From Theocolax elegans (taxonomy: Eukaryota > Arthropoda > Insecta > Hymenoptera > Cerocephalidae), in the NCBI GenBank assembly GCA_026168455.1, contig CM047431.1, positions 13,318,183 through 13,382,182 of the forward strand: 64,000 nucleotides of DNA. Reading direction: 5' to 3'. Both the position numbers and the translations under genes were made by a program. Below are positions 11,623-21,208 of this stretch, piece by piece. The notes beneath the pieces were generated by a model. That model did not search any database and was not told where the DNA came from. It saw nothing but the letters and a program-made list of their open reading frames with translations. Positions within the stretch are counted from its first letter, which is position 1. Every line of letters starts with the position of its first letter.

Positions 11623-12600
11623 CTATTGATCCCTCGGCGGTTGAGCTTGCTCACATTGATCCTCATCAGTTGAGTAAGCATCATTTTCGGGGACGTATCT
11701 CTTCAGATGCTCGGTGTGAGATACTTCTTGGTCCCCGTGATCATGTTGTATGACATACGTATTCATACCTTTCCTACTGATGATCAAATACGGCCCTGTG
11801 TATTTCGGAGTAAGCTTATCCGAGATACCTTGTGCGCTAGACAAGAGGATCCGGTTGCGTTTCCACACCAAATCTCCTACCTCGAATTCCGGTGGCCTTC
11901 GTCGTGAGTTGAAGATTTCGGCTTGTCGGGCTTTACTGGCAGCCGACTGACGATTTGCGTTCTCATGCAGTTTTGGCACCTGTTTGATTTTGTAGTTCCA
12001 ATCTTGCAGTCGACGAAACTTAAACTGTTACTAGGCAAGCCGGTCTTGCTCTCGACGAGCTGTACTCTGCGCCTCGGGTTGGCGACCGTAGTTCAGGATA
12101 GCCGGGCTCCATCCAGTAGAACTTTGCACCGCTGTGTTCAGTGCAAAGACTAACTCTGGCAGCTTGTCGTCCCAGTTGCTGTGCTTATCCTGGATATACG
12201 ACGCGACCTTGTCTTAAGGGTCCGATTAACCCTTTCGACAGGATTGGCCTGTGCGTGATAAGGGGGTGTCGTCGAATGATACACTCCCTTAGTTTCGAGG
12301 TATTCATCTACGAGTTTATTTTTAAACTCGGTCTCGTTGTACGAATGAAATACTTCCGGAGTGCCGAACCGGTTAATCACTCGTTCGTGAAGCTCGCGGA
12401 CTATCGTCTTTGCGTTAGCTTTTCTTATCGGGATTGCTTCAATCCAGCGCGTGAATAAATCCTGGAGTACTAGGATGTATTCATATCCTCGGCTAGAGCG
12501 TGGAAGCGGGCCGGTGATATCTCCTGCTACCACCTGCCATGGTCTGTCCGATTAATGGTGACCCATTAACCCTGAAGGAGCACGTTGCTCGACCTTACAT
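11623..12600 (-). pseudogene. Gypsy-A integrase
   Basis: The retroviral-type integrase inserts the element's cDNA. In - strand order there are the zinc-binding end (CQVCQQCK near 12590, out of frame with RT), catalytic core block VVAGDITGPLPRS with the first Asp (~12520), the second catalytic block reading FHSYNETEF (~12340) where HSDNGTEF is expected, and HAQANPVERVNRTLK with the catalytic Glu (~12235). The C-terminal domain is an intact 118-residue frame (11979-11623) containing EVGDLVWKRNRIL and KYTGPYLII. The second Asp is replaced by Tyr and there are frameshifts near 12150 and 12600, so the enzyme is dead. The 3' neighbour is the AT-hook tail; the 5' neighbour is RT/RNase H. Confidence 0.9.
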
Positions 12601-14295
12601 TGCTGGCACACTTGACATCGCCTGACGTAATCTACAACTTCTGCGTAGAACCGTGTCCAATAATAGTTTTGGACCACTCGGCTCGTGACACTCTCTCAGA
12701 ATAGAGTGACGATTCTCTACGGGTACGACCAGCTTCCACGCTTGTTCGTCATCCATCACTTCCTCTAATTCTTTGTCGGGGCGATAGATGTATAGATTTC
12801 CTCCGACTATTTTCCAGTCGGGGAAATTACGAGGTCTGTCGGAAACGTTCTTGATCCAGTCTAGGTACCAAGGATCTTCAGTAGTTTGAGCCCATGACAT
12901 TGCTGATACCGTAAGCTCGTCGTCTTCATTCATGCGAGACAGAGCATCGTGAACGTGATGCTGAGCTCCTTTTCTGTCTTCGACGACAAAGTCATGAGCT
13001 TGAAGCTCTACAGCCCATCTCGCTAGTCGGCTGGTTGGATTTCTCATATTACACAACCAGCGAAGACTACTGTGATCTGTTATCACTTTGAAGTGGTACC
13101 CTTCGATGTACGGTCTGAACTTATTAATAGCCCAGACCACGGCCAAGCATTCTCTCTCCGTAACGCTATAATTCTTCTCGGGTGCTGTGACAATGCGACT
13201 GGCAAACTCAATGACTCTTTCCTCTCCGTCAATCTCCTGGACAAGCACGGCTCCTATGCCGGTATCGCTCGCGTCCGTGTGCAGGCTAAACAGTCCATCT
13301 GCACTGGGACGTTGAAGAACTGGAGCAGTCATAATCAGGGCCTTCAACTGCTGAAAGGCTTGCTTCTGTTCATCTAACCACTCGTACCCTTGGTTCTTCG
13401 TCGTGAGACGGGTAAGCGGCTCGGCAATCGTGCCGAGGGATCGTCGAAGCTGTTTGAGGTTCTTGGGAGCCGGATAAACCCTTATAGGCTCTGTCTTGGC
13501 TGGGTCGGGACGAATTCCATCCCTGTTGACCAGCACGCCAAGATATCTCACCTCATCCTGACTAAAGACACACTTGTCTTTATTTACTGACAAGTTAGTG
13601 TCAGTAAGTCTTTTCAGCACCCTCTCGAGATATTTATTGTGCCCTTCAAATGTCTCGGTGACTATAATAATGTCATCGAGGTAAAAAAAGGCATTGGGTT
13701 CGAGATCAGGACCAACAACTTGGTCAATCATGCGTTGGAAGGACGCGCCAGTGTATGCCAATCCGTATGGCATCCGCTTAAACTGATGCAGTCCCATCCC
13801 CGGGACTGTGAAAGCCGTATAAGGACGCGATGCCTTCTGGAGAGGTATTTGATGGTACGCTGTGTTCATGTCAAGAGTACTAATGTACCGACATCTCTTC
13901 AGCTTGCGCAAGATATCCTGCATGAACCGAAGGGGATAAGCGTCTGGTTTCGTTAGCGCATTGACTTTCCTAAAATCAATACAAAACCGACGTGATCCGT
14001 TCTCCTTGCGTACCATCACCACGGGGCTTGACCAACCGCTGTCCGAGGGTTCTATGATCTCTAAATATAGCATCTCTCGTACTTGGCGGGGCATCTCCTC
14101 CTGAATCTTCTCCGACACCGGATGATACTTCTGCTTTATCGGGCGAGCTGATCCCACGTCAATGGAGTGCTCTTTGAGCTGGGTTCGCCCGATTTTGGGA
14201 GAAGTATTACACAGCACTTTGCTTCCTAGCGCTCGCAGCTCTTCTCTGTCCGCCTCGGTTGCGTCCGCTATCCCAGCGGACGAGAGCGTGGCCAT
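12595..14295 (-). pseudogene. Gypsy-A reverse transcriptase-RNase H
   Basis: A 566-residue open frame and the best-kept part of the element. It has an RT N-terminal block (EIIEPSDSGWSSPVVMVRKE), RFCIDFRKVN, STLDMNTAYHQIPL with the first catalytic Asp, RMPYGLAYTGASFQRMID, and the active-site FFYLDDIII. RNase H follows: LHTDASDTGIGAVL, SVTERECLAVVWA, VITDHSSLRWL and a final DALSR. At LKQLRR/SLGTIAEPL about 10-15 residues normally present (the MASWYRRF block, kept in the + strand copy) are missing in frame. The frame ends prematurely in the integrase zinc finger. RT copies the RNA genome into DNA and RNase H removes the RNA. The residues seen are catalytically complete, but it is no longer joined to an intact gag or integrase. 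Confidence 0.93.
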
Positions 14296-14329
14296 ATCCC
14301 CTATACCAGCAACTTCGAGGGGGATCTGC

Positions 14330-14890
14330 TACTTGCTGTCCTTGAGGAACAGGCGGTTGCTATCCGGATCCAATGTGGCCCTGAATGCTCATACGAAGTT
14401 TACTCCTACGTAGCATTCGGCGTGAAGGTTTGGTATGATTGCTACTCTTATTTCACGTGTCCCATTTCCGACAGTGAAGGAAAAATCACGTGACCGTTTA
14501 GCGGTTGGTAACTACCATCCGCCATCTTGACGCGTCCGACGTTCGCCACAATGAACTCCTTGCCCAACGCTGCGGCGATTGCAGACCGCTGGATCCCATC
14601 ACGGTTGTGGAGGCTCCGGGGTCGTATAAGGCTCTTATACGAAAGCCCTCAGTCTCCACGAGAAACCCACAACGACTCTCATCCTCTGGTTTGTAGGATG
14701 AGGTGGGTCTGCTGGCTTCTTGGGACCGTTCCTCCTTTCGAGGCCAATTTCCGCTCCTCTCTGGACCATCCTTTCGGTCGGAGCGGGTCTGTCCCGAACT
14801 CATCTGGGACAGCGGGGACTCAAGCTCTTGGGTCGCGGTTTTCGTCCAGATTAACCGCTCCCTTTGGAGTCTCCCGTGCACACCGGACAA
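14330..14890 (-). pseudogene. Gypsy-A protease region
   Basis: A 130-codon frame on the - strand contains FRIRALYDPGASTTVMGSS, the retropepsin active-site loop. DPGAS stands in place of the usual D-S/T-G-A, a variant seen in some Ty3 proteases. The rest of the aspartic protease is in other frames down to the RT start. It lies between the gag zinc knuckle and RT, as expected for Ty3/gypsy, and would have processed Gag-Pol. Frameshifts on both sides make it nonfunctional. Confidence 0.7.
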
Positions 14891-16677
14891 TACCTGCGGG
14901 AATAGCCAATTTTCCCGCAGCCACCGCAGGTAAGAGGCTTAGTCGGATCGAAAGTCGAGCCCATTCGGTTCTTCGGCTGTTCCTTCCCTTTTTCCCTCGG
15001 TGGACTAGCACTCTTTTTCTCCTGCCTGCGTCCGGAGCTCTTGCTCGGGCCATTAGGTCTGCCAAACCTCGTACTCTTCGGAGATCGGTTGGCCGGCGAG
15101 CCTTTATTCGGAGAGCCGGACCATGGGCTTCTCCTACGGGACTGTCGACGCCAATTGGGAGACGAAGGGCCGCAGCCCATCCTCCAGCATCTTTGCGATG
15201 CGGTCGACGACGTCAGGCTCACTTGGTTTGGCTGAGGTTACCTCCGCGGTCTCTACCTTAGCCTTCGGCGAACCTTTTTTCCGCTTCGGCTTATACGCCA
15301 TTTCGGGAAGCAGCGACCCTTCCTCCGTAGGTGATGGACGATATACTTTCTCGCCTTCTATCGTCTGCTCCGCTTCCGTGGCGATGTCCAGCATCTGTTC
15401 AATTGAGCTCACTTCCGCTCTCTTGAACAGCTGTTGAAGCTGTGACAGCATGTTCCAATACAAATGATCGAGCTGCTATGCTTCAGTCGGCGTAGGGACT
15501 ATCTTTCGCATTATTGCGATAGAGCACGTCACATAGTCCCTAACCGGTTAATCGGGACCTTGAGTCCGTGCGTTGGACTCAGCGATGATCCTCTGCTGGA
15601 AACGTTGGCTCATTACGTACCAACTTTTAGCCGAAGTCACGAAATTTTGCCAGGAGTGCCACTTGTGTTTCTCATTCTGGTACCACGTGGCGGCAGTGTC
15701 TGTCAGCAGTTCCGAGAGTGACGGCAGTAACTCGTCTTCTGACAGGTTGGCCAGGACCCTGCAATCCTCGATCCTGGTTAGGAAGGCGTCGATGCTCTGG
15801 CTCTTGTCGCCAGAGAACTTGACCTGCCACTTGCTAACAATGCCGCCAACGTCCCGAGGTGTTCCATTCAACCTCGATGACATAGAGAAGCTTGGTGTTG
15901 GAAATGTCCGACTGTTGTTTGGCGAGCTGCGCGCTTGCGGAATCCTCTGGGATTCGCGCGCATTCCCCCCCTTCCAAGCTCCATCAGGCTTTGTCTGAGA
16001 GGCGCTTGTGCGTTGTTATTCGCCATTTACTTGCGCCTCGCTTATTTCGCTCATATCAGGACCATGACACGTATATGTGTCCTGAAATAGCACATGCTGA
16101 GATTGGTTGGCACCGTCCAATCTCGTGCTGTGAGTGCGCTCGGACATTAGCTTATCCACCTTCTTCGTAAGGTCATTAACTTTTTGGATAAGCTCCACCA
16201 AGGTCTGGGAGAACGATCTAGGGATTCTAAAAATGTTTCCCTCGTCTGAGACCAACGACAGCCATTCTTCCGCTCGCTCGGGTTGTGGCTATGAGTTGGT
16301 CGCGGCTGACTTCGTTTCGTCTAGCTCCACGTCATCGAAGTCCTGCACTGTCCTGTGCAGGTTGTCCTTCACTGCAGCGTTCTCCCGCAGTACCAGATAT
16401 ACTTCCTGATCTGGGCTAGGAACATCAGACTCCTCGTCAGCCACCTATTTCTCCGTTGGATACGGCTGCGAACTGCTGTGGCTTCATCCTCCCCCTGGTT
16501 AAACTCCTGGGCCGAATAGTTCCCTACTAGCCACTGGTGGAGTCGCTCAGCTTTCCTATGAACCGAGCCTGCCGATTTTAGGTTCAAGGCGTCTAGGTGT
16601 CGTTCAATTTGCTCCCGGGTGAGCGTCTCGATCCATGCGTCAATCTGACTATCGACGTCTTTCTGCTGAGCGGCCAT
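14851..16677 (-). pseudogene. Gypsy-A gag (SAP-like N-terminus, capsid core, CCHC)
   Basis: Gag packages the element RNA. From the ATG at 16677 the N-terminus has a helix-turn-helix resembling a SAP motif (LTREQIERHLDALNLKSAG then RKAERLHQWL). A coiled-coil segment follows (SQTLVELIQKVNDLTKKVDK, ~16180-16220), then a retrotransposon-gag core at 15548-15883 (VSKWQVKFSGDKSQSIDAF, ATWYQNE, WQNFVTSAK), a Glu/Lys-rich linker, and one zinc knuckle CGGCGKIGYSRRYC (~14905-14945). In that knuckle the conserved His is Tyr. At least five frameshifts split it. Order and spacing match Ty3 gag. Its 5' neighbour is the leader and PBS, and its 3' neighbour is the protease. Confidence 0.85.
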
Positions 16678-17592
16678 CTTCAGTTGTAGTGTCGTTTATA
16701 CGTTTAACAGTATGTAGCCTTGCTGGCTCGACGCACTATGTGTGTGCAAGGTTATGTGTTGTCGAATATTTAACTTTGGCGTTACTTGCCAAATGTCCAA
16801 TCCGCGTAACTGGGTTTTGCTTTTACCTAAGCTAACCGCTGTAGCACAAAACCGGATGCTAAAAGTAAGCTTTGTCTTACTTTGACTAGGAAGCACTACA
16901 GAGTTTAAACTATTTTTAACAAATTTGCTAATAAATTTTTCAATAAAATACTGCCTGGCTCTTACCTTGCGCTAACTTAACGGTACTATACAATAAATAA
17001 TAAATAAATCAATAAATCAATAAATAAATAAATTAAATAATTAAAGTTACCGCGCGCTTGACCTCTTACAAAAATATAACCTATAATACAATTTGTAAAC
17101 GTCTGAGCCAGGTTATAAGCTTCCTTTTTTGTGCCAGCAGCGTTCTTTCGTTCCTCTAGGGGGTAGTAGTTACATGGTTTGGTCCAAACTACCCAATTCC
17201 CAAGTAACGCTGGTCGGTCTATCGATTCCGTTCGAAAACCCACCAAATTTCCTATTTGTGCGACCTATTTCTAGTTGCGCCATCTATGTTCGACCAGGAA
17301 CCAATTTCCTGTGTCTACAACTAAGTAGTCAAGACGAGAAAATGAAAAAAAATTTTATTTGTTATAAAAAAAATTTTTATTTGTTTATAACAATTCTATT
17401 TGTTAATAAACAAATCCCGACTCGTTAGGGAACGGAAGAGTACCGAAATATACTTTTCAATTTCGAAACGCGATTGCTGACCTCGTTATTGTTCGCGAGT
17501 TATCTAATTGTTAATTAACAATATTATTAACAATTGAATAACTATATCGTGCTTGTTGATTTTCCGATGTCCAGTCTCCCAAATCCACACGT
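16678..17592 (-). other. Gypsy-A 5' leader
   Basis: About 0.9 kb lies between the PBS and the gag start, without a recognised gene. It includes an AAATAAATC-type microsatellite (about 16990-17040). A 66-codon frame (16696-16896) matches nothing I know. Confidence 0.6.
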
Positions 17593-17603
17593 ATTGGGCG
17601 CCA
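17593..17603 (-). other. Gypsy-A primer-binding site
   Basis: The - strand reads TGGCGCCCAAT two bases after the LTR end (GTTACA-AC-TGG). TGG starts are complementary to tRNA CCA ends, and TGGCGCCC is a common arthropod Ty3 primer site. Confidence 0.75.
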
Positions 17604-17605
17604 GT

Positions 17606-18171
17606 TGTAACGAGGTAGGTACTGGGGAATGTAAGGCCCCGGTCAGGCCCTATCTGTCCCAACTTATCAACCTAAGTGTACAGTCCCACGATGCGGCCGG
17701 GAATCACTTTCATTCCCGTGCAATGCCGTTAACAACGTCAAACACCTCGTTTGACTTTTATACCGTGTGTTGGGCCCTATGCCCAAAATTGCCAACAAGG
17801 ATAAACGCCGGAGAGGGCGGTATTCGTGGGATAGGACTTTGACCGGAAAGATCGACTCGCCGAGTGAATTTATTAAACAAACAATTACAAGATAATAAAT
17901 TAACTATTAACAATTTAAGGGGAGTCGTACCGATGACCACCCCTGAGGTCAGCGTGAAACAAATCGTTAAAATGAATGATCGGCTGCTTAACCTGATGGT
18001 TATACGTCACACCGTGTGACGTATGTATCTCTGACGTAGAGGCTCTGATGTAGAGGCTGCCTACATCACGCGTTGATTCTTCTCCTTCTCTCGTGAAGTG
18101 GCTCCCGCGAACCACCGACCTGTCTACCCGGGCGGGATTTGTCACGAGAGGGGGAAAAAGAGGAACGGCGG
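17606..18171 (-). repeat. Gypsy-A LTR, partial, shared by two internal regions
   Basis: On the + strand it starts TGTAACGAGG beside the PBS and aligns with 9940-10555. It stops abruptly at ~18171 where pol sequence of another copy begins, so about half the LTR (its U3 side) is missing. It acts as 5' LTR for 11046-17605 and sits where a 3' LTR of the 18172-19095 remnant would be. Confidence 0.8.
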
Positions 18172-19095
18172 TTTAGGTTGACGATCGTAGTTCAGCATGG
18201 CTAGGCTTCATGTCGTAGAACTTTGCAGTAAAGTTCATGTAGTAAAACAACTGCAGTGTTAAGTGCAAAGACTAACTCTGCTAGCTTGTCATCCCACTCA
18301 CTATGCTTATCATGGATGTACGACGCTAACATTATCTTAAGGCTCCAATTGGCCCTCCCGCAGGAATTGACCTGTGCGTTGTAAGGAGGTGTCGTCAAAT
18401 GGTAGACTACTCTAGCTTCGACGTACTTATCCACGAACTTAATTTTAAACTTCGTTCCATTGTCCGAATGATATACTACTTGTGTATCGAACCGGCTGAG
18501 TTTTCGTGCGAGATGCTCACGTACTATCATTTTCGCGTTTCTATCTGGGTGGCTTCAATCCAGCACGTGAATAGATCGTAGAAGACTTGGATATATTCGT
18601 ATCCTCGGCTAGAACGTGAAAGCTGAGCAGTGATATCTACTGCTACTACCTGCCATGGTCTGTTGAATTGTGGGTGACCCATCGGTCCTGAGGGAACTCG
18701 CTGCACGACCTTACATTATTACCTTACAAGATAGGGCATCAGGAATGTGATATGGAGTATCGTGTTTATAGTCAACGACGAAGTCGTGAGCTGTAGAGCA
18801 ATCAGCGAAGACTGTTGTGATCTATTATCACTTTGTAATGGTACCCTTCGATGTAGGGTCTAAATTTATTAATTGCCTAGACCATGGTCAAGCATTCCTT
18901 CTCCCTAATGCTGCATTTTTTCTATGGTGCTATGTAAATGCGATTGGCAAACTCGATGACATTTTCCACTCCGTCTATTTCCTAAACGGTATATCTGCAC
19001 TGAGACGTTCAAGAACTGGATCAGTCATGATCAGAGCAATTAGTTGTTGAAAGGCTTGCTCCTGTTCATCTAACTACTCGTATACTTGGTTTTTC
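18172..19095 (-). pseudogene. Gypsy-A pol remnant, second - strand copy
   Basis: 18201-18530 is an open 109-codon integrase core fragment (VVYHSDNGTKF with the second catalytic Asp intact, then a TTPPYNAQVN block). 18600-18720 keeps the first integrase block. 18750-19095 matches the RNase H part of the fuller copy at about 13000-13400. The sequence between is deleted, so integrase and RNase H are almost joined. Every part has stops. It appears to be a second internal region in tandem with the main copy. Confidence 0.8.
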
Positions 19096-19098
19096 TTA

Positions 19099-19341
19099 GC
19101 AAAACCACATAAGTTAATGTTGAAAAAAGGAGGCATTGTTATGTTACTTAGGACTTTTAATTTAGAAGGAGGATTATGCAAAGAAACTCGAATTATTACC
19201 GAATTAAAACAATACACTGTCTATGGTCAAATTATTACTGAAAACAATTCTGAACAAATGATCATAATTCCAAAAATTGACTCCATAAATAACTTAAATA
19301 GAAATCTTAACTTAAATATAAAGTTAAAGTCTAAGTTGTGA
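19099..19341 (+). pseudogene. Helitron PIF1-type helicase C-terminal fragment
   Basis: A short open frame carries the helicase C-terminal block typical of Helitrons: KPHKLMLKKGGIVMLLRTFN, then GGLCKETRIITELK, and a block ending IIIPKID. The corresponding part of the Helitron at 34.5-34.7 kb reads [19 protein letters not shown] and LCNGTRL, so these are distinct subfamilies. Upstream helicase motifs are absent and it ends at a stop in degenerate sequence. It is a relic without function. Confidence 0.75.
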
Positions 19342-20217
19342 CAAGTATCTTTCCGTTATACCATAACATCAAATTATATTATATCTGACAGATGTTTGTA
19401 TACAGCGAGTGATCCAGCTGATCGTCGATTAATGTGCAATGCATGAATCAATGATGCGCGAAATACTATTTTAAGTTGCGCAACGCGGTAAATTTTAAAA
19501 TGCATATTTTTTTAATTCTCATTCAATTTTAAATACAAAGAATGTTTTTTTTATCTAAAAATATAACAACAATTAACTACTAATTTTTCAATTTATAAAA
19601 AACTTTTTTTAACTAATTTATAACAAAAAGGATAATTTTTGTATAATTTTAAAATAATCGTATACTTATTGCTAGAATAATTTGAAAAATTTTTTTTAAT
19701 ATATAACTTGACGAATTTGTCAATTTTTTGTTATTGCATTCATATATATTTATTGAATAATTTTTAAGATATATCGCTTTTTAATTTTTAAAATTTATAT
19801 ATAAATTAACGTAATTCAAAATTTTGCGCTGTGCTAGGGGGAAAATCCGCGTGATCGATTTAATTGGGATGGATCGCACGGCGAGAAATTGAATGCTTTT
19901 TCAGTATTATCGGTCTGTGATATGAATTAATTTAAGTATTTTAATTATTCAGACTGCCATTGTTAAATATGTGCCTTAATTTTTTTTCGTGATATTCTTA
20001 ATTTAATTATTTATTGCAATTTTAAATTCATTGTGTTGATTATGGACACAACAAACGGGAAAGATATGTGTTGTTCATAGCCTCAATTTCTGTGCAAATT
20101 ATGTGTTTTTAATTTATTAACTTGGCTTATTTTTTGTTTTGAATTATAGACCGAGGGATCAGAGATGCTATTAAGGAATATATTTTTTAATAATGACACA
20201 ATAATAAATATTTTAAA
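19342..20217. other. A+T-rich spacer
   Basis: No coding or repeat structure recognised apart from runs of A and T. The short GC-richer patch near 19830-19890 contains no feature I can name. Confidence 0.6.
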
Positions 20218-20481
20218 ATTTGAATTTTTTTAACTATTGGGAAAGTTGTGAATCTATTGCTTGTTTACAGTATAAGTTATACGATAAATGAATTTATTGG
20301 TCTCCACAAGCCAAAGACTATTCCTCACAACTCAGTAAGGCGGACTGTATTAATACCAGCCATTTTAATACCTCAAGGATGAGTGTTTGAAAAGAGACCA
20401 AGACAAGCTAAGTCAAAATAAAAAATTTAATTGATTGTAGTATAAAATTAAAAAAACGGAAAAAAAGAAAGAAAGACTCTA
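20218..20481 (-). repeat. Inverted partial copy of the hammerhead repeat unit
   Basis: This is the reverse complement of 20520-20790 with small changes. It ends at the hammerhead core of the first direct unit, making a ~570-bp palindrome. It carries the empty TTAA site (20350-20353) that the Kolobok element occupies in later units. Confidence 0.85.
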
Positions 20482-20518
20482 CTGATGAGCCTAATAGGCA
20501 TACTCAGGGCGAAATACA
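20482..20518 (+). ncRNA. Hammerhead-like core, unit 0 (5' half missing)
   Basis: CTGATGA, stem II GCCT/GGGC and GAAATACA are present. The upstream stem I/III strands were replaced by the inverted copy, so it cannot fold completely. Confidence 0.5.
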
Positions 20519-21001
20519 ATAAATTTTCTTTTCCTTTCTTTCTTTTTGTTCCGTTTTTTTTAATTTATACTACAATTAATTAAATTTTTTATTTTGACTT
20601 AGCTTGTCTTGGCCTTTTTTCAAAAACTCATCCTGTGAGGTATTTTAAGTGGCTAGTATTAATACAGTCCGCCTTACTGAGTTGTGAGGAATAGTCTTTG
20701 GCTTTTGGAGATCAATAAATCCATTTAACGTATAACTTGTAGTGTAAACAAGCAATAGATTCACGAATTTTCCAATAGTTGAAAAAATTCAAATTTTAAA
20801 ATTATATGGCATTGGATCACAAAATGCTTTATATGGCAATATTCTGACGTTTAACACATTAGTTCTATGTAAGTGCGTAAGGGGGCTACCTGTTAAAATG
20901 TGGCACTTACTAATGTTTGCTATCGGTAGGGCATATATACCCCATGTCTTCCTCGTCGGAATAGAGCTGTTTTTCAAAATCTTTATATTATATCATTCAT
21001 C

Positions 21002-21068
21002 TCTATCTAGAGACGAGATGCCTGGACTGTACTGATGAGCCCACCAGGCATTCTCAGTGCGAAATACA
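21002..21068 (+). ncRNA. Hammerhead-like ribozyme, unit 1 (mutated stem III)
   Basis: Same layout as unit 2, but stem III reads TCTAT against ATACA, with one C-C mismatch. The cleavage triplet would be ATC ending at 21007. Stem II is weaker (GCCC/GTGC). Confidence 0.5.
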
Positions 21069-21208
21069 ATAAATTTTCATTCCTTTCTTTCTTTTTTTCC
21101 GTTTTTTTAATTTTATACTACAATCAATTAAATTTTTTATTTTGACTTAGCTTGTCTTGGCCTTTTAAAAAACTCATCCTGTGAGGTATTTAAAGTGGCT
21201 GGTATTAA

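Noticed and set aside
14527..15261. 244-codon + strand ORF, GC-rich
   Set aside because: Antisense to Gypsy-A protease and gag zinc-knuckle region, whose frames carry the recognisable motifs.
20789..20977. 62-codon - strand ORF occurring three times (20789, 23804, 26820)
   Set aside because: Part of the 547-bp repeat. No start context, no domain, absent from the inverted partial unit. Repetition reflects the array.
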